Assembly: GCA_965278985.1 (NCBI GenBank)
Contig: OZ257131.1
Coordinates: 5,890,001 to 5,954,000 of the forward strand
Origin: CAISIP01 sp965278985
Lineage (GTDB): Bacteria > Pseudomonadota > Gammaproteobacteria > Burkholderiales > Burkholderiaceae_C
Direction of reading: 5' to 3'
DNA: 64,000 bases
Below, one piece after another: positions 32,279 to 40,103 of this stretch. Both the position numbers and the translations under genes were made by a program. A model generated the notes under the pieces. The model was given only the letters and a program-made list of their open reading frames with translations. It was not told where the DNA came from and made no database searches. Numbering within the stretch: the first letter of the stretch is position 1; every line of letters starts with the position of its first letter.

Positions 32279-32689
32279 ATGGCACGGCGCGCCGCCACGC
32301 AGGAACCGCCGCACGGCCCGGCCGTGCGGGCCTTGGGCACCCGCGCCGTGACGGGCGGCCTGCTGCCCTCGCAACTGCGCCAGGCCCTGGACTTGCTGGT
32401 GGTGCGCCCTGGCCACCCCGTGACCATCGCGCAGGTGGCCGAGGCCTGCGGCCTGTCGCGCGGCCATTTCAGCGAGGCCTTCAAGCGCAGCGTGGGCCAG
32501 ACGCCGCACCGCTGGCTGATGGCCCGGCGCATCGCGCTGGCGCAGGAGCTGCTGGGGCAACCCGGCGTCTCCATCTCGGAGGTGGCACTGGCCTGCGGCT
32601 ACGCCGACCAGAGCCACCTGACGCGCGACTTCCGCCTCGCCCTGGGCATGGCGCCCGGCGCCTGGCAGCGCGGCCACCATCACCCCTGA
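32279..32689 (+). CDS. Stand-alone AraC-type DNA-binding protein
   Basis: 136-residue protein consisting almost only of the AraC/XylS DNA-binding domain: IAQVAEACGLSRGHFSEAFKR and ISEVALACGYADQSHLTRDF are the two HTH motifs. No ligand-binding domain precedes it, so it resembles SoxS/MarA-size regulators. Cotranscribed with pirin (3-base gap). It may control the following hydrolase or its own operon. Confidence 0.88.
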   Translation: MARRAATQEPPHGPAVRALGTRAVTGGLLPSQLRQALDLLVVRPGHPVTIAQVAEACGLSRGHFSEAFKRSVGQTPHRWLMARRIALAQELLGQPGVSISEVALACGYADQSHLTRDFRLALGMAPGAWQRGHHHP

Positions 32690-32814
32690 CCGCAAGGCGG
32701 CCTGAAAGACCCCATGGCGATGCCGCTTGTGCAACAACGCTCCCTCTCCCATTAGGGGCTGGTGCGGCGCAGGCGACAAATCTTCAATACACACGGTGAT
32801 CCCACCGATACGCT

Positions 32815-32838
32815 CCCCTTCCCCTTCCCCTTCCCCTT
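32815..32838. repeat. Four tandem CCCCTT hexamers
   Basis: Perfect simple-sequence repeat (CCCCTT x4) ending 34 bases before the start of the YcaC-like hydrolase gene, upstream of its ribosome site (AAGGAG). A hexamer repeat in a leader or promoter could alter spacing by slippage. Confidence 0.85.
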
Positions 32839-32872
32839 CTGCAACTGTCCACACTGTCCAAGGAGTCCTCCC

Positions 32873-33526
32873 ATGTCCATCACCGCCACCCCCGCCGCCG
32901 GCCCCCAACTGCTCACGCCCAAGGACCACACCCTGGTCATGATCGACTTCCAGTCGCAGATGGCTTTTGCCACCCACTCCATCGACGCCGTGAGCCTGCG
33001 CAACAACGCGGCGCTGGTGGCGCATGCGGCAGCGGGCTTCGGTGTCTCCACGATCCTCACCACCGTGGCGGAGAAGAGTTTCTCCGGGCCGATGTTCGAG
33101 GAGATCACAACCGCGTTTCCGGAAAAGAAGCTGCTGGATCGCACCTCCATGAACACCTGGGAAGACGCCGGTGTCATCGCCGAGATCAACAAGATTGGCA
33201 AGGGCCGCATCGTGCTCAGCGGCCTGTGGACCAGCGTGTGCATCGTTGGCCCCGCGCTGTCGGCACTGGCACAGGGCTTCGAGGTGTATGTGCTGGCCGA
33301 TGCCTGCGGCGATGTGTCGGCCGAGGCCCACGAACGCGCCATGGACCGCATGGTGCAGGCCGGCGCGCGGCCCATGACCTCGCTGCAGTACATGCTGGAG
33401 CTGCAGCGCGACTGGGCACGTACCGAGACCTACGACATGACGACCGGCATTGCCAAGAAGTTCGGCGGTGCCTACGGCCTGGGCATCATCTACGCCAAGT
33501 CGATGTTCGGCGCGCACGAAGGCTAG
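32873..33526 (+). CDS. Isochorismatase-fold hydrolase, YcaC-like
   Basis: 217-residue cysteine hydrolase. Catalytic Asp25 (VMIDFQSQM) and Cys123 (TSVCIVG, with the cis-peptide region before it) are present. Arg90 (LDRTSMNTW) sits near where many family members carry the catalytic Lys. The ILTTVAEKSF, NTWED and ALAQGFEVYVLADA regions resemble E. coli YcaC, whose substrate is unknown. Start after an AAGGAG site. Upstream lies a CCCCTT repeat. Often found near pirin, XapX and YtcJ genes, as here. Confidence 0.88.
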   Translation: MSITATPAAGPQLLTPKDHTLVMIDFQSQMAFATHSIDAVSLRNNAALVAHAAAGFGVSTILTTVAEKSFSGPMFEEITTAFPEKKLLDRTSMNTWEDAGVIAEINKIGKGRIVLSGLWTSVCIVGPALSALAQGFEVYVLADACGDVSAEAHERAMDRMVQAGARPMTSLQYMLELQRDWARTETYDMTTGIAKKFGGAYGLGIIYAKSMFGAHEG

Positions 33527-33577
33527 AAATGGAACGCCCCCCGTTACGGACGGCTCACTGCGTGTAGCCCTCCTATA

Positions 33578-33630
33578 CCCCCCACGGGGGGGCGCACCCG
33601 GTGGCCCGGCGGAGCCGGTTCCACGGGTGC
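33578..33630. repeat. Nested inverted repeats between hydrolase and xapX genes
   Basis: A CCCCCC-AC-GGGGGG hairpin at 33578-33592 is followed by a larger imperfect inverted repeat, GCACCCGGTGG (33594-33604) with CCACGGGTGC (33621-33630). This could be a terminator for the hydrolase gene or a small REP-like interspersed element; C/G-block hairpins of this look are common between Comamonadaceae genes. No T-run follows. Confidence 0.45.
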
Positions 33631-33711
33631 ACTGGATGAGAGCCACGCACGCTCGTGGGCTGCGGGTGCTGCGCAGCACCGACGAGATCTTCAAGCCCCT
33701 TCGGAGCCATC

Positions 33712-34011
33712 ATGAAACCTTATGTCCTCTCTCTGGCCCTCGGCCTGCTGGTCGGCGTGATCTACGCCCTCTTCAACGTGCGCTCGCCCGCGCCGCCGGT
33801 GATCGCGCTGGTGGGGTTGCTGGGAATCCTGCTGGGCGAGCAGATTCCGCCGCTGGTGCGGCAGGTGCTGAAGATCGAGACTACGGCAACGTCCTGGCTG
33901 CAGCACCAGGTCAAGCCCCACATGTTCGGCGAGTTGCCGCAGTGCGCACCCAAGGCGGCCGACGTGGCTGCCGTGCCATCACCCACCGAAGGAAACACCC
34001 GCCATGGCTGA
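33712..34011 (+). CDS. XapX-domain small membrane protein (DUF1427)
   Basis: 99-residue protein starting MKPYVLSLALGLLVGVIYALF with two hydrophobic segments (about 4-24 and 30-45) separated by NVRSPAPPVIALVGLLG, the XapX signature. The C-terminal half is hydrophilic. Function unknown; inner membrane predicted. The gene overlaps the YtcJ-like amidohydrolase gene by 8 bases, so the two are translationally coupled. Confidence 0.85.
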   Translation: MKPYVLSLALGLLVGVIYALFNVRSPAPPVIALVGLLGILLGEQIPPLVRQVLKIETTATSWLQHQVKPHMFGELPQCAPKAADVAAVPSPTEGNTRHG

Positions 34012-35893
34012 AACGACTGCACCCGATCTGATCCTGCACCGCGGGCTGTTCACCACGCTGGACCGCAGCAACCCCACGGCCAGTGCGGTGGCCATCCGCG
34101 CGGGACGCTTCACCCACGTGGGCAGCGAGCAGGAGATCCTGCCGCTGGCAGGCCCCGGTACCAAGGTGGTCGACCTGCAGGGCAAGCGCGTGTTGCCGGG
34201 CCTCATCGACAACCACCTGCACATCATCCGTGGCGGGCTGAACTTCAACCTGGAACTGCGCTGGGACGGCGTGCGCAGCCTGGCCGATGCCATGGGCATG
34301 CTCAAGCGCCAGGTGGCGATCACGCCCGCGCCGCAATGGGTGCGCGTGGTGGGCGGCTTCACCGAACACCAGTTCCACGAGAAGCGCCTGCCCACCATCG
34401 AGGAACTGAATGCCGTGGCACCCGACACACCCGTGTTCATCCTCCACCTCTACGACCGCGCGCTGCTCAATGGCGCCGCGCTGCGCGCCGTGGGTTACAC
34501 CCGCAATACCCCTGCGCCGCCCGGCGGCGAGATCGTCCGCGACGGCGCCGGCAACCCCACGGGCCTGCTGCTGGCCAAGCCCAACGCGTCCATCCTCTAC
34601 GCCACGCTGGCCAAGGGCCCCAAGCTGCCCTACGAATACCAGCTCAACTCCACGCGCCACTTCATGCGCGAGCTCAACCGGCTGGGCGTGACGGGCGCCA
34701 TCGACGCAGGCGGCGGCTTCCAGAACTACCCCGACGACTACCACGTCATCCAGGAGCTGGCCGACAAGGACCAGCTGACCATCCGCCTGGCCTACAACCT
34801 GTTTACGCAGAAGCCCAAGCAGGAGAAGGCCGACTTCCTGAACTGGACCGCCAACTCGCAGTACAAGCAGGGTACGGACTATTTCCGCCACAACGGTGCC
34901 GGCGAGATGCTGGTGTTCTCGGCCGCCGACTTCGAGGACTTCCGCCAGCCGCGGCCCGACATGGCGCCCGAGATGGAGGGCGAGCTGGAAGAGGTGGTGC
35001 GCATCCTGGCGCAGAACCGCTGGCCATGGCGCCTGCACGCCACCTACGACGAGACCATCAGCCGCGCGCTGGACGTGTTCGAACGGGTGAACCAGGACAT
35101 CCCGTTGCAGGGCCTGAACTGGTTCTTCGACCACTGCGAGACCATCTCCGACCAGTCCATCGACCGCATCGCCGCGCTGGGTGGCGGCATCGCCGTGCAG
35201 CACCGCATGGCCTACCAGGGCGAATATTTCGTGGAGCGTTACGGCCACGGTGCTGCGCAAGCCACGCCGCCCGTGGCGCGCATGCTGGAGAAGGGTGCCA
35301 AGGTCTCTGCCGGCACCGATGCCACGCGTGTCGCGTCGTATAACCCCTGGGTGTCGCTGTCGTGGCTCATCACCGGCAAGACCGTGGGCGGCATGCAGCT
35401 GTACCCGCAGCGCAATTGCCTGGACCGCGAGACGGCCCTGCGCATGTGGACCGAAAACGTCACCTGGTTCAGCAACGAGGTGGGCAAGAAGGGCCGCATC
35501 GAGGTGGGCCAGCTGGCCGACATCGTGGTGCCGGACCGCGACTTCTTCGCCTGTGCCGAGTCCGACATCGCCGATACCACGGCGCTGCTCACCGTCGTGG
35601 GTGGCAAGGTGGTGTACGGCGCCGGGCCCTTCGCCGCGCTGGACGACGACGCGCCACCCCCCGCCATGCCCGACTGGTCGCCCGCGCGCAGCTTCGGCGG
35701 TTACGCGGGTTGGGGTGACAAGGAGGGTGCACCGCTGCAAGCCCGCCTGAATGCCGCGGCCCAGGCCTGTGCCTGCGCCAACGCCTGCAATGTGCACCAG
35801 CACCGGCATGCCACGGCCTGGAGCAGCAGCCTGCCCATCGCGGACCTCCAGAGTTTCTGGGGCGCCCTGGGCTGCGCGTGCTGGGCGGTCTGA
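34004..35893 (+). CDS. YtcJ-like metal-dependent amidohydrolase with Cys/His-rich tail
   Basis: 629-residue amidohydrolase-superfamily protein. The first metal site is in PGLIDNHLHIIRGG, and late parts (SAGTDATRVASYNPW and GQLADIVVPDRDFF) complete the barrel and the small beta-sandwich. Substrate unknown; family members cleave amides or related bonds. Unusual is the C-terminal tail: Cys589, Cys591, Cys595, His598, His600, His602, then Cys624 and Cys626. The stop overlaps the next start (TGATG). Confidence 0.9.
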   Translation: MAETTAPDLILHRGLFTTLDRSNPTASAVAIRAGRFTHVGSEQEILPLAGPGTKVVDLQGKRVLPGLIDNHLHIIRGGLNFNLELRWDGVRSLADAMGMLKRQVAITPAPQWVRVVGGFTEHQFHEKRLPTIEELNAVAPDTPVFILHLYDRALLNGAALRAVGYTRNTPAPPGGEIVRDGAGNPTGLLLAKPNASILYATLAKGPKLPYEYQLNSTRHFMRELNRLGVTGAIDAGGGFQNYPDDYHVIQELADKDQLTIRLAYNLFTQKPKQEKADFLNWTANSQYKQGTDYFRHNGAGEMLVFSAADFEDFRQPRPDMAPEMEGELEEVVRILAQNRWPWRLHATYDETISRALDVFERVNQDIPLQGLNWFFDHCETISDQSIDRIAALGGGIAVQHRMAYQGEYFVERYGHGAAQATPPVARMLEKGAKVSAGTDATRVASYNPWVSLSWLITGKTVGGMQLYPQRNCLDRETALRMWTENVTWFSNEVGKKGRIEVGQLADIVVPDRDFFACAESDIADTTALLTVVGGKVVYGAGPFAALDDDAPPPAMPDWSPARSFGGYAGWGDKEGAPLQARLNAAAQACACANACNVHQHRHATAWSSSLPIADLQSFWGALGCACWAV

Positions 35894-36303
35894 TGCAGGC
35901 ATTGCGCGCGCGCTTCACCGCCAACGGAGTGCACTGGCTGGCCCTGTTGCTGTTGTGTGGCGCCTACCTGCAGGGGGCGTTCAACAAGGCCACGGACTTC
36001 GCGGGCGCCATCGCCGAGATGCAGCACTTCGGCCTGGCGCCGGCGGCGCCGCTGGCCGCGGCCACCATCGTGTTCGAGTTTGGGGCGTCGCTGCTGGTGT
36101 TGACCGGTTTCTACCGCTGGCTGGGCGCGCTGGGCCTGGCCGGGTTCACCGTGATGGCGACCTTCGTGGCCAACCGCTTCTGGGAGATGGGGACGCCTGA
36201 GCGCTTCATGGCGGCCAACGCCTTCTTCGAGCACTGGGGCCTGGCGGGCGCGTTCCTGTTGGTGGCCTGGCATGACCTGCGGGATGCGCGCCATGGCGAC
36301 TGA
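35893..36303 (+). CDS. DoxX-family membrane protein
   Basis: 136-residue protein with four hydrophobic segments and the DoxX pattern (AYLQGAFNKATDFAGAIAEM, then a long FEFGASLLVL helix). DoxX-type proteins are quinone-linked membrane components of poorly known role. Its ATG shares a base with the amidohydrolase stop codon, and its own end overlaps the MFS gene by 11 bases, so the group is tightly coupled. Confidence 0.88.
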   Translation: MQALRARFTANGVHWLALLLLCGAYLQGAFNKATDFAGAIAEMQHFGLAPAAPLAAATIVFEFGASLLVLTGFYRWLGALGLAGFTVMATFVANRFWEMGTPERFMAANAFFEHWGLAGAFLLVAWHDLRDARHGD

Positions 36304-37951
36304 ATCGGGTAAGCCCCCAGCCACCGCCAGCACGGCGTCGCCCGGCGCTTTCTCGGCGCTGCGCCAGCCGGTGTTCGCGGTGTTGTGGATGGCCACGGTG
36401 CTGGGTAACGTGGGCAGCTTCATGCGCGACGTGGCCAGCTCGTGGATGGTGACGGAGCTCTCCACCAGCCCCACGGCCGTGGCGTTGATCCAGACCGCGG
36501 CCACGTTGCCGATCTTCCTGCTGGCTATTCCCGCGGGCGTGTTGTCCGACATCCTGGACCGCCGCCGCTTCCTGATCGGCATCCAGGTCCTGCTGGCCTG
36601 CGTCAGCGGGGCCTTGTTGTTGCTCGCCAAGACGGGCACGCTGACCGTCGACTACCTCATCGCCCTGACCTTCGTGGGCGGCATCGGCGCGGCGCTGATG
36701 GGGCCCACCTGGCAATCCATCGTGCCCGAGCTGGTGCCGCGCGCGGAGTTGAAGAACGCGGTGGCGCTGAACTCGCTGGGCATCAACATCGCACGCGCCA
36801 TCGGCCCGGCGGCGGGCGGGCTGCTGCTGGCGAGCTTCGGTGCGGCGATGGCCTATGGCGTGGACGTGGTGAGCTACATCTTTGTCATCGCGGCGTTGCT
36901 GTGGTGGAAGCGTCCCGAGACGGCGCAAACGGCGTTGTCGGAGAGTTTCTTCGGCGCCTTCCGCGCCGGCCTGCGGTATGCCCGCGCCAGCCGCTCGCTG
37001 CACGTGGTGCTGCTGCGCACGGCGGTGTTCTTCGTCTTCGCCAGCGCGGTGTGGGCCCTGCTGCCGCTGGTGGCGCGGCAGATGCTCAACGGCAGCGCCA
37101 GCTTCTATGGCGTGATGCTCGGCGCCGTGGGCGGCGGTGCCATCCTCGGTGCCGTGTTGCTGCCACGTTTGCGGCAGTGGCTGGACGCCGATGGCCTGGT
37201 GCTGCTGGCGTCGCTGCTCACCGCGGGTGTGATGGCGGCGCTGGCGGCCGCGCCGCCGCAGTGGCTGGCGCTGCTGTTGCTGGTGGTTCTGGGCCTGGGC
37301 TGGATCATCGCCTTGACCACGCTCAACGGCGTGGCGCAGGCCGTGTTGCCGAACTGGGTGCGGGGCCGCGGGCTGGCCATCTACCTGATGGTGTTCAACG
37401 GGGGCATGGCGGCCGGCAGCCTGGGCTGGGGCCTGGTGGCGCAGGGCGTGGGCGTGCCGCTCGCGCTGCTGGTGGGCGCGGCGGGCCTGGTCGTGATCGC
37501 GCTGGTGTTCCACCGCATCCGGCTGCCCACGGGCGAGGCCGACCTGCAGGCCTCCAACCACTGGCCCGAGCCGCTGCTGGCCGAGCCGGTGGCCAACGAC
37601 CGCGGGCCGGTGATGGTCCAGGTGGAGTACCGCATCCGCAAGCAGGACATTCCCGCCTTCCTGCATGCACTGCGCGAGCTGTCGCAGGAGCGGCTGCGCG
37701 ATGGCGCCTATGCCTGGGGCATCACCGAACACACCAGCGAGCCCGAGCGCGTGATGGAATGGTTCCTGGTGGAGTCCTGGGCCGAGCACCTGCGCCAGCA
37801 CCAGCGGGTATCGCATGCGGATGCCGACCTGCAGGCCGAGGCACTGCGCTTCCACATTGGCCCGGAGAAGCCGGTGGTGCACCACTTCCTGGCGCTGGAC
37901 ATGGCGCAGGCAAAGCCCGCAGCGGCGCCGGTGCAGGGGGGTGGGGTATAG
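36293..37951 (+). CDS. MFS transporter (MFS_3/EntS-like) with C-terminal ABM-like domain
   Basis: 552-residue inner-membrane carrier. Residues 20-420 carry about 12 membrane segments with the motif-A-like DILDRRRFLIG between helices 2 and 3, as in the EntS/transmembrane secretion effector group. After the last helix, from about residue 445, a soluble domain (VMVQVEYRIRKQDIPAFLHA, then WGITEHTSEPERVMEWFLVE) looks like an antibiotic-biosynthesis-monooxygenase-type dimeric barrel. Last gene of the XapX-YtcJ-DoxX operon; perhaps exports a product or toxic intermediate. Confidence 0.88.
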   Translation: MATESGKPPATASTASPGAFSALRQPVFAVLWMATVLGNVGSFMRDVASSWMVTELSTSPTAVALIQTAATLPIFLLAIPAGVLSDILDRRRFLIGIQVLLACVSGALLLLAKTGTLTVDYLIALTFVGGIGAALMGPTWQSIVPELVPRAELKNAVALNSLGINIARAIGPAAGGLLLASFGAAMAYGVDVVSYIFVIAALLWWKRPETAQTALSESFFGAFRAGLRYARASRSLHVVLLRTAVFFVFASAVWALLPLVARQMLNGSASFYGVMLGAVGGGAILGAVLLPRLRQWLDADGLVLLASLLTAGVMAALAAAPPQWLALLLLVVLGLGWIIALTTLNGVAQAVLPNWVRGRGLAIYLMVFNGGMAAGSLGWGLVAQGVGVPLALLVGAAGLVVIALVFHRIRLPTGEADLQASNHWPEPLLAEPVANDRGPVMVQVEYRIRKQDIPAFLHALRELSQERLRDGAYAWGITEHTSEPERVMEWFLVESWAEHLRQHQRVSHADADLQAEALRFHIGPEKPVVHHFLALDMAQAKPAAAPVQGGGV

Positions 37952-37976
37952 GTCGCTGGCGGCGGCGATCCCGCCG

Positions 37977-38645
37977 TCAGGCCTGCCCCGACACGATCTC
38001 GGCGAAGCGGTGTGTCAACTCGGCATGTGCGCCATCGAAATACGCCAGCCCGGAGTCGAAGGTCCAGTGGGTGAGTGACGGGGCCTGAGCGAAGCCACGG
38101 TCCACGAGCGCATGGGCACTGGCCAGGCCGCCCAGCACCCCGGTGAGCATGGCCGAGGGCACGCGCAGGCTGGCGGTGTTCTTCAGGCCGGCGTCCATCA
38201 GGTTGGGCGCGAAGGCCACGCTGCGCGCGCCCAGGCGCACGGCCTCGCTGGCGGCCACCCATCCCGCGCGTTCCATGCGCTCGCGCGTGAAGGTGGCGGG
38301 GTCGCCCATGCCGATGACCATCAGGGCGCGTGCGCGCACGGCCGCCGGCGGCGCGGGGATGTGCAGGCTCTCCATGTCCCGGGCGCGGAACAGGCCCTGC
38401 GTGCGCATCGTCGCCAGCACGCCCCCCAGGGCGTTGTCCAGGTGCAGCAGGCCGCCGGCCATCGTGCTGCCGTCCACCTCGTGCTCGAACATGCAGGCAA
38501 AGGACAGGTCCACGTCCGCATCGGCGGGGGGCCAGGCCACCACGTCGAATCGCACACCCTGGAACGCCCCGATGGCGGCGCGCCGGGGGGCTTGGGCCGA
38601 GGGATGGTCAGCGGAAATGTTGGGGGTCGTCACGCGGTGCTCCAT
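37977..38645 (-). CDS. Stand-alone M17 leucyl aminopeptidase N-terminal-like domain
   Basis: 222-residue protein matching only the N-terminal, macro-like domain of M17 leucyl aminopeptidases: LDNALGGVLATMRTQGLF, the ARALMVIGMGDPATF strand and the AGWVAASEAVRLGARSVAFAP helix/strand. The catalytic metal-binding C-terminal domain is absent, and no remnant of it lies downstream. So peptidase activity is not expected; a regulatory or binding role is possible. Start uncertain: MEHRVTT is used here, an ATG 19 codons upstream is possible, and neither has a clear ribosome site. Confidence 0.75.
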   Translation of the reverse strand: MEHRVTTPNISADHPSAQAPRRAAIGAFQGVRFDVVAWPPADADVDLSFACMFEHEVDGSTMAGGLLHLDNALGGVLATMRTQGLFRARDMESLHIPAPPAAVRARALMVIGMGDPATFTRERMERAGWVAASEAVRLGARSVAFAPNLMDAGLKNTASLRVPSAMLTGVLGGLASAHALVDRGFAQAPSLTHWTFDSGLAYFDGAHAELTHRFAEIVSGQA

Positions 38646-38744
38646 CGCTGGCAGCCGCAGCGGAATGTGCGGCCGGGCGGCGATCTTAAGCGGTGCCTGC
38701 ATGGGCGCAGCTTGGGCCGCAGTGCGGCCCCTCGCGGTGCCACG

Positions 38745-38927
38745 TCAATTGTGGCGCGTGACCTGCCCCACCGGCGCGTCCAGCGCGCGATGTCGTGCAT
38801 CGGGGTCTGCACTGCTGCTGTTGGCGCTGCCCGTCGGCAAGGTGTTGGCCACCTTGGGCTTGGTCGCCTTGCGCTCTTGCGGCGGTGGGGGTGCGGGAGA
38901 CTGGGAGGTTTTTTTGGCCGAGCTCAT
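38745..38927 (-). CDS. Small Lys/Pro/Ser-rich hypothetical protein
   Basis: 60-residue frame starting MSSAKKTSQSPAPPPPQERK, hydrophilic and probably disordered. I do not recognise it. It is supported by a good AAGGAA ribosome site about eight bases before the ATG. An alternative ATG lies six codons upstream. It could be a small basic protein; the coding claim rests only on the ribosome site and absence of any overlapping gene. Confidence 0.4.
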   Translation of the reverse strand: MSSAKKTSQSPAPPPPQERKATKPKVANTLPTGSANSSSADPDARHRALDAPVGQVTRHN

Positions 38928-39233
38928 GGTGGTGGTTCCTTTCATGCAGCGCACAGCGTACGCCGCTGCCGCGGGGCCTCCCATCGGCCCGCGGCCGCTT
39001 GGCATGTGGGCCTTGTCCGATCTCCATCGCACAACCTGCACTGCCGAGCATCCTGCGGGCGCCGACCTACACGCGCATGCGGCTTGCAAGCATGGCATTC
39101 GCATGGCACGGGTGCTACACCTGCCACCTGCGGCGAGGTTGCCTTGGCGGCGATGCACATTTCCATGCGCTCCGGCACGCCTGTACGCGCCGGCCTTTTT
39201 CCACTGACCCATCACACCCCTACGGAAATTACC
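38928..39233. other. Intergenic control region, no gene seen
   Basis: 306 bases between the divergent small ORF and the alpha/beta hydrolase gene. I see no convincing coding frame, no RNA gene and no strong palindrome. It should hold the promoters of both genes. A TGGCAC...TGCTAC stretch near 39105 has the wrong spacing for a sigma-54 site. Confidence 0.5.
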
Positions 39234-40058
39234 ATGAGCACTTTGACACTGCGTGACGGAACCTCGCTGTACTACAAGGACTGGGGAAGCGGCATGCCGG
39301 TGCTGTTCAGCCACGGTTGGCCGCTCGATGCCGACATGTGGGACGCACAGATGCTGTTCCTGGCCTCGCGCGGCTTTCGCTGCATCGCCTTCGACCGCCG
39401 CGGTTTCGGCCGCTCCAGCCAACCGTGGAACGGGTATGACTACGACACCTTCGCCGACGACATCGGTGAGCTGGTGGACCACCTAGACCTGCGGCAGCTG
39501 GCGCTGGTGGGTTTCTCGATGGGCGGCGGGGACATCGTGCGCTACATCGCGCGCCGCGGCCCGCAGCGCGTGTCCAAGCTCGCGCTGCTGGGCGCGGTGA
39601 CACCGATCCTGGGCAAGAAGGACGACTTCCCGGAAGGCGTGGACAAGTCGGTCTTCGACGGCATGCGCGCGGGGCTGGAAGCCGACCGCGCGCAGTTCAT
39701 CGACGACTTCGCCCAGGCCTTCTACGGTGCCAACCGGCCGGGCTCCAAGGTGTCGCAAGGCGTGCTCAAGCAGACCCTGGCCATCGCCCTGCTGGCCTCC
39801 ATCAAGGGCACCATCGACTGTGTGACGGCCTTCGCCGAAACCGACTTCCGGCCCGACATGGCGCGCATCGACATGCCCACGCTGATCGTGCACGGCGACG
39901 ACGACCAGATCGTGCCCATCGAGACCACCGCGAAGCAGGCCGCGAAGATGATCCAGAACGCCACGCTGAAGGTCTACGAGGGTGCGCCGCATGCGCTGGC
40001 CACCACGCACAAGGACCAACTCAACGCGGACCTGCTGGCGTTCCTGCAGCAACACTGA
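39234..40058 (+). CDS. Alpha/beta hydrolase, non-heme chloroperoxidase/arylesterase-like
   Basis: 274-residue hydrolase. The nucleophile is Ser95 in GFSMGGG, the acid is in HGDDDQIVP and the His in APHALATTH. SHGWPLDADMWDAQM and FDRRGFGRSSQPW are hallmarks of the cofactor-free haloperoxidase/esterase group. No signal peptide, so cytoplasmic. Natural substrate unknown; esterase or perhydrolase activity is typical for the group. Monocistronic, convergent with the YheO-like regulator gene. Confidence 0.92.
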   Translation: MSTLTLRDGTSLYYKDWGSGMPVLFSHGWPLDADMWDAQMLFLASRGFRCIAFDRRGFGRSSQPWNGYDYDTFADDIGELVDHLDLRQLALVGFSMGGGDIVRYIARRGPQRVSKLALLGAVTPILGKKDDFPEGVDKSVFDGMRAGLEADRAQFIDDFAQAFYGANRPGSKVSQGVLKQTLAIALLASIKGTIDCVTAFAETDFRPDMARIDMPTLIVHGDDDQIVPIETTAKQAAKMIQNATLKVYEGAPHALATTHKDQLNADLLAFLQQH

Positions 40059-40065
40059 CGGCGTC

Positions 40066-40103
40066 GCGCAACGCCGCGCAGTGTCGTTGCGTCAGCGTTG
40101 CGC
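40066..40103. terminator. Possible bidirectional terminator
   Basis: GCGCAACGC (40066-40074) pairs with GCGTTGCGC (40095-40103); an alternative inner pairing GCAACG/CGTTGC also exists. It lies between convergent genes and runs 12 bases into the end of the regulator gene. No T-run, so a weak candidate. Confidence 0.35.

Noticed and set aside
31517..33694. 725-residue open frame on the minus strand across pirin, AraC and hydrolase genes
   Set aside because: Three well-supported plus-strand genes occupy it; composition is low-complexity and no family is seen.
36206..37885. 559-residue minus-strand frame opposite the MFS gene
   Set aside because: Gln/His/Arg-rich shadow of a membrane-protein gene; no homology.
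39100..39120. TGGCAC...TGCTAC as a sigma-54 promoter
   Set aside because: The GG to GC spacing is 7, not the required 10.
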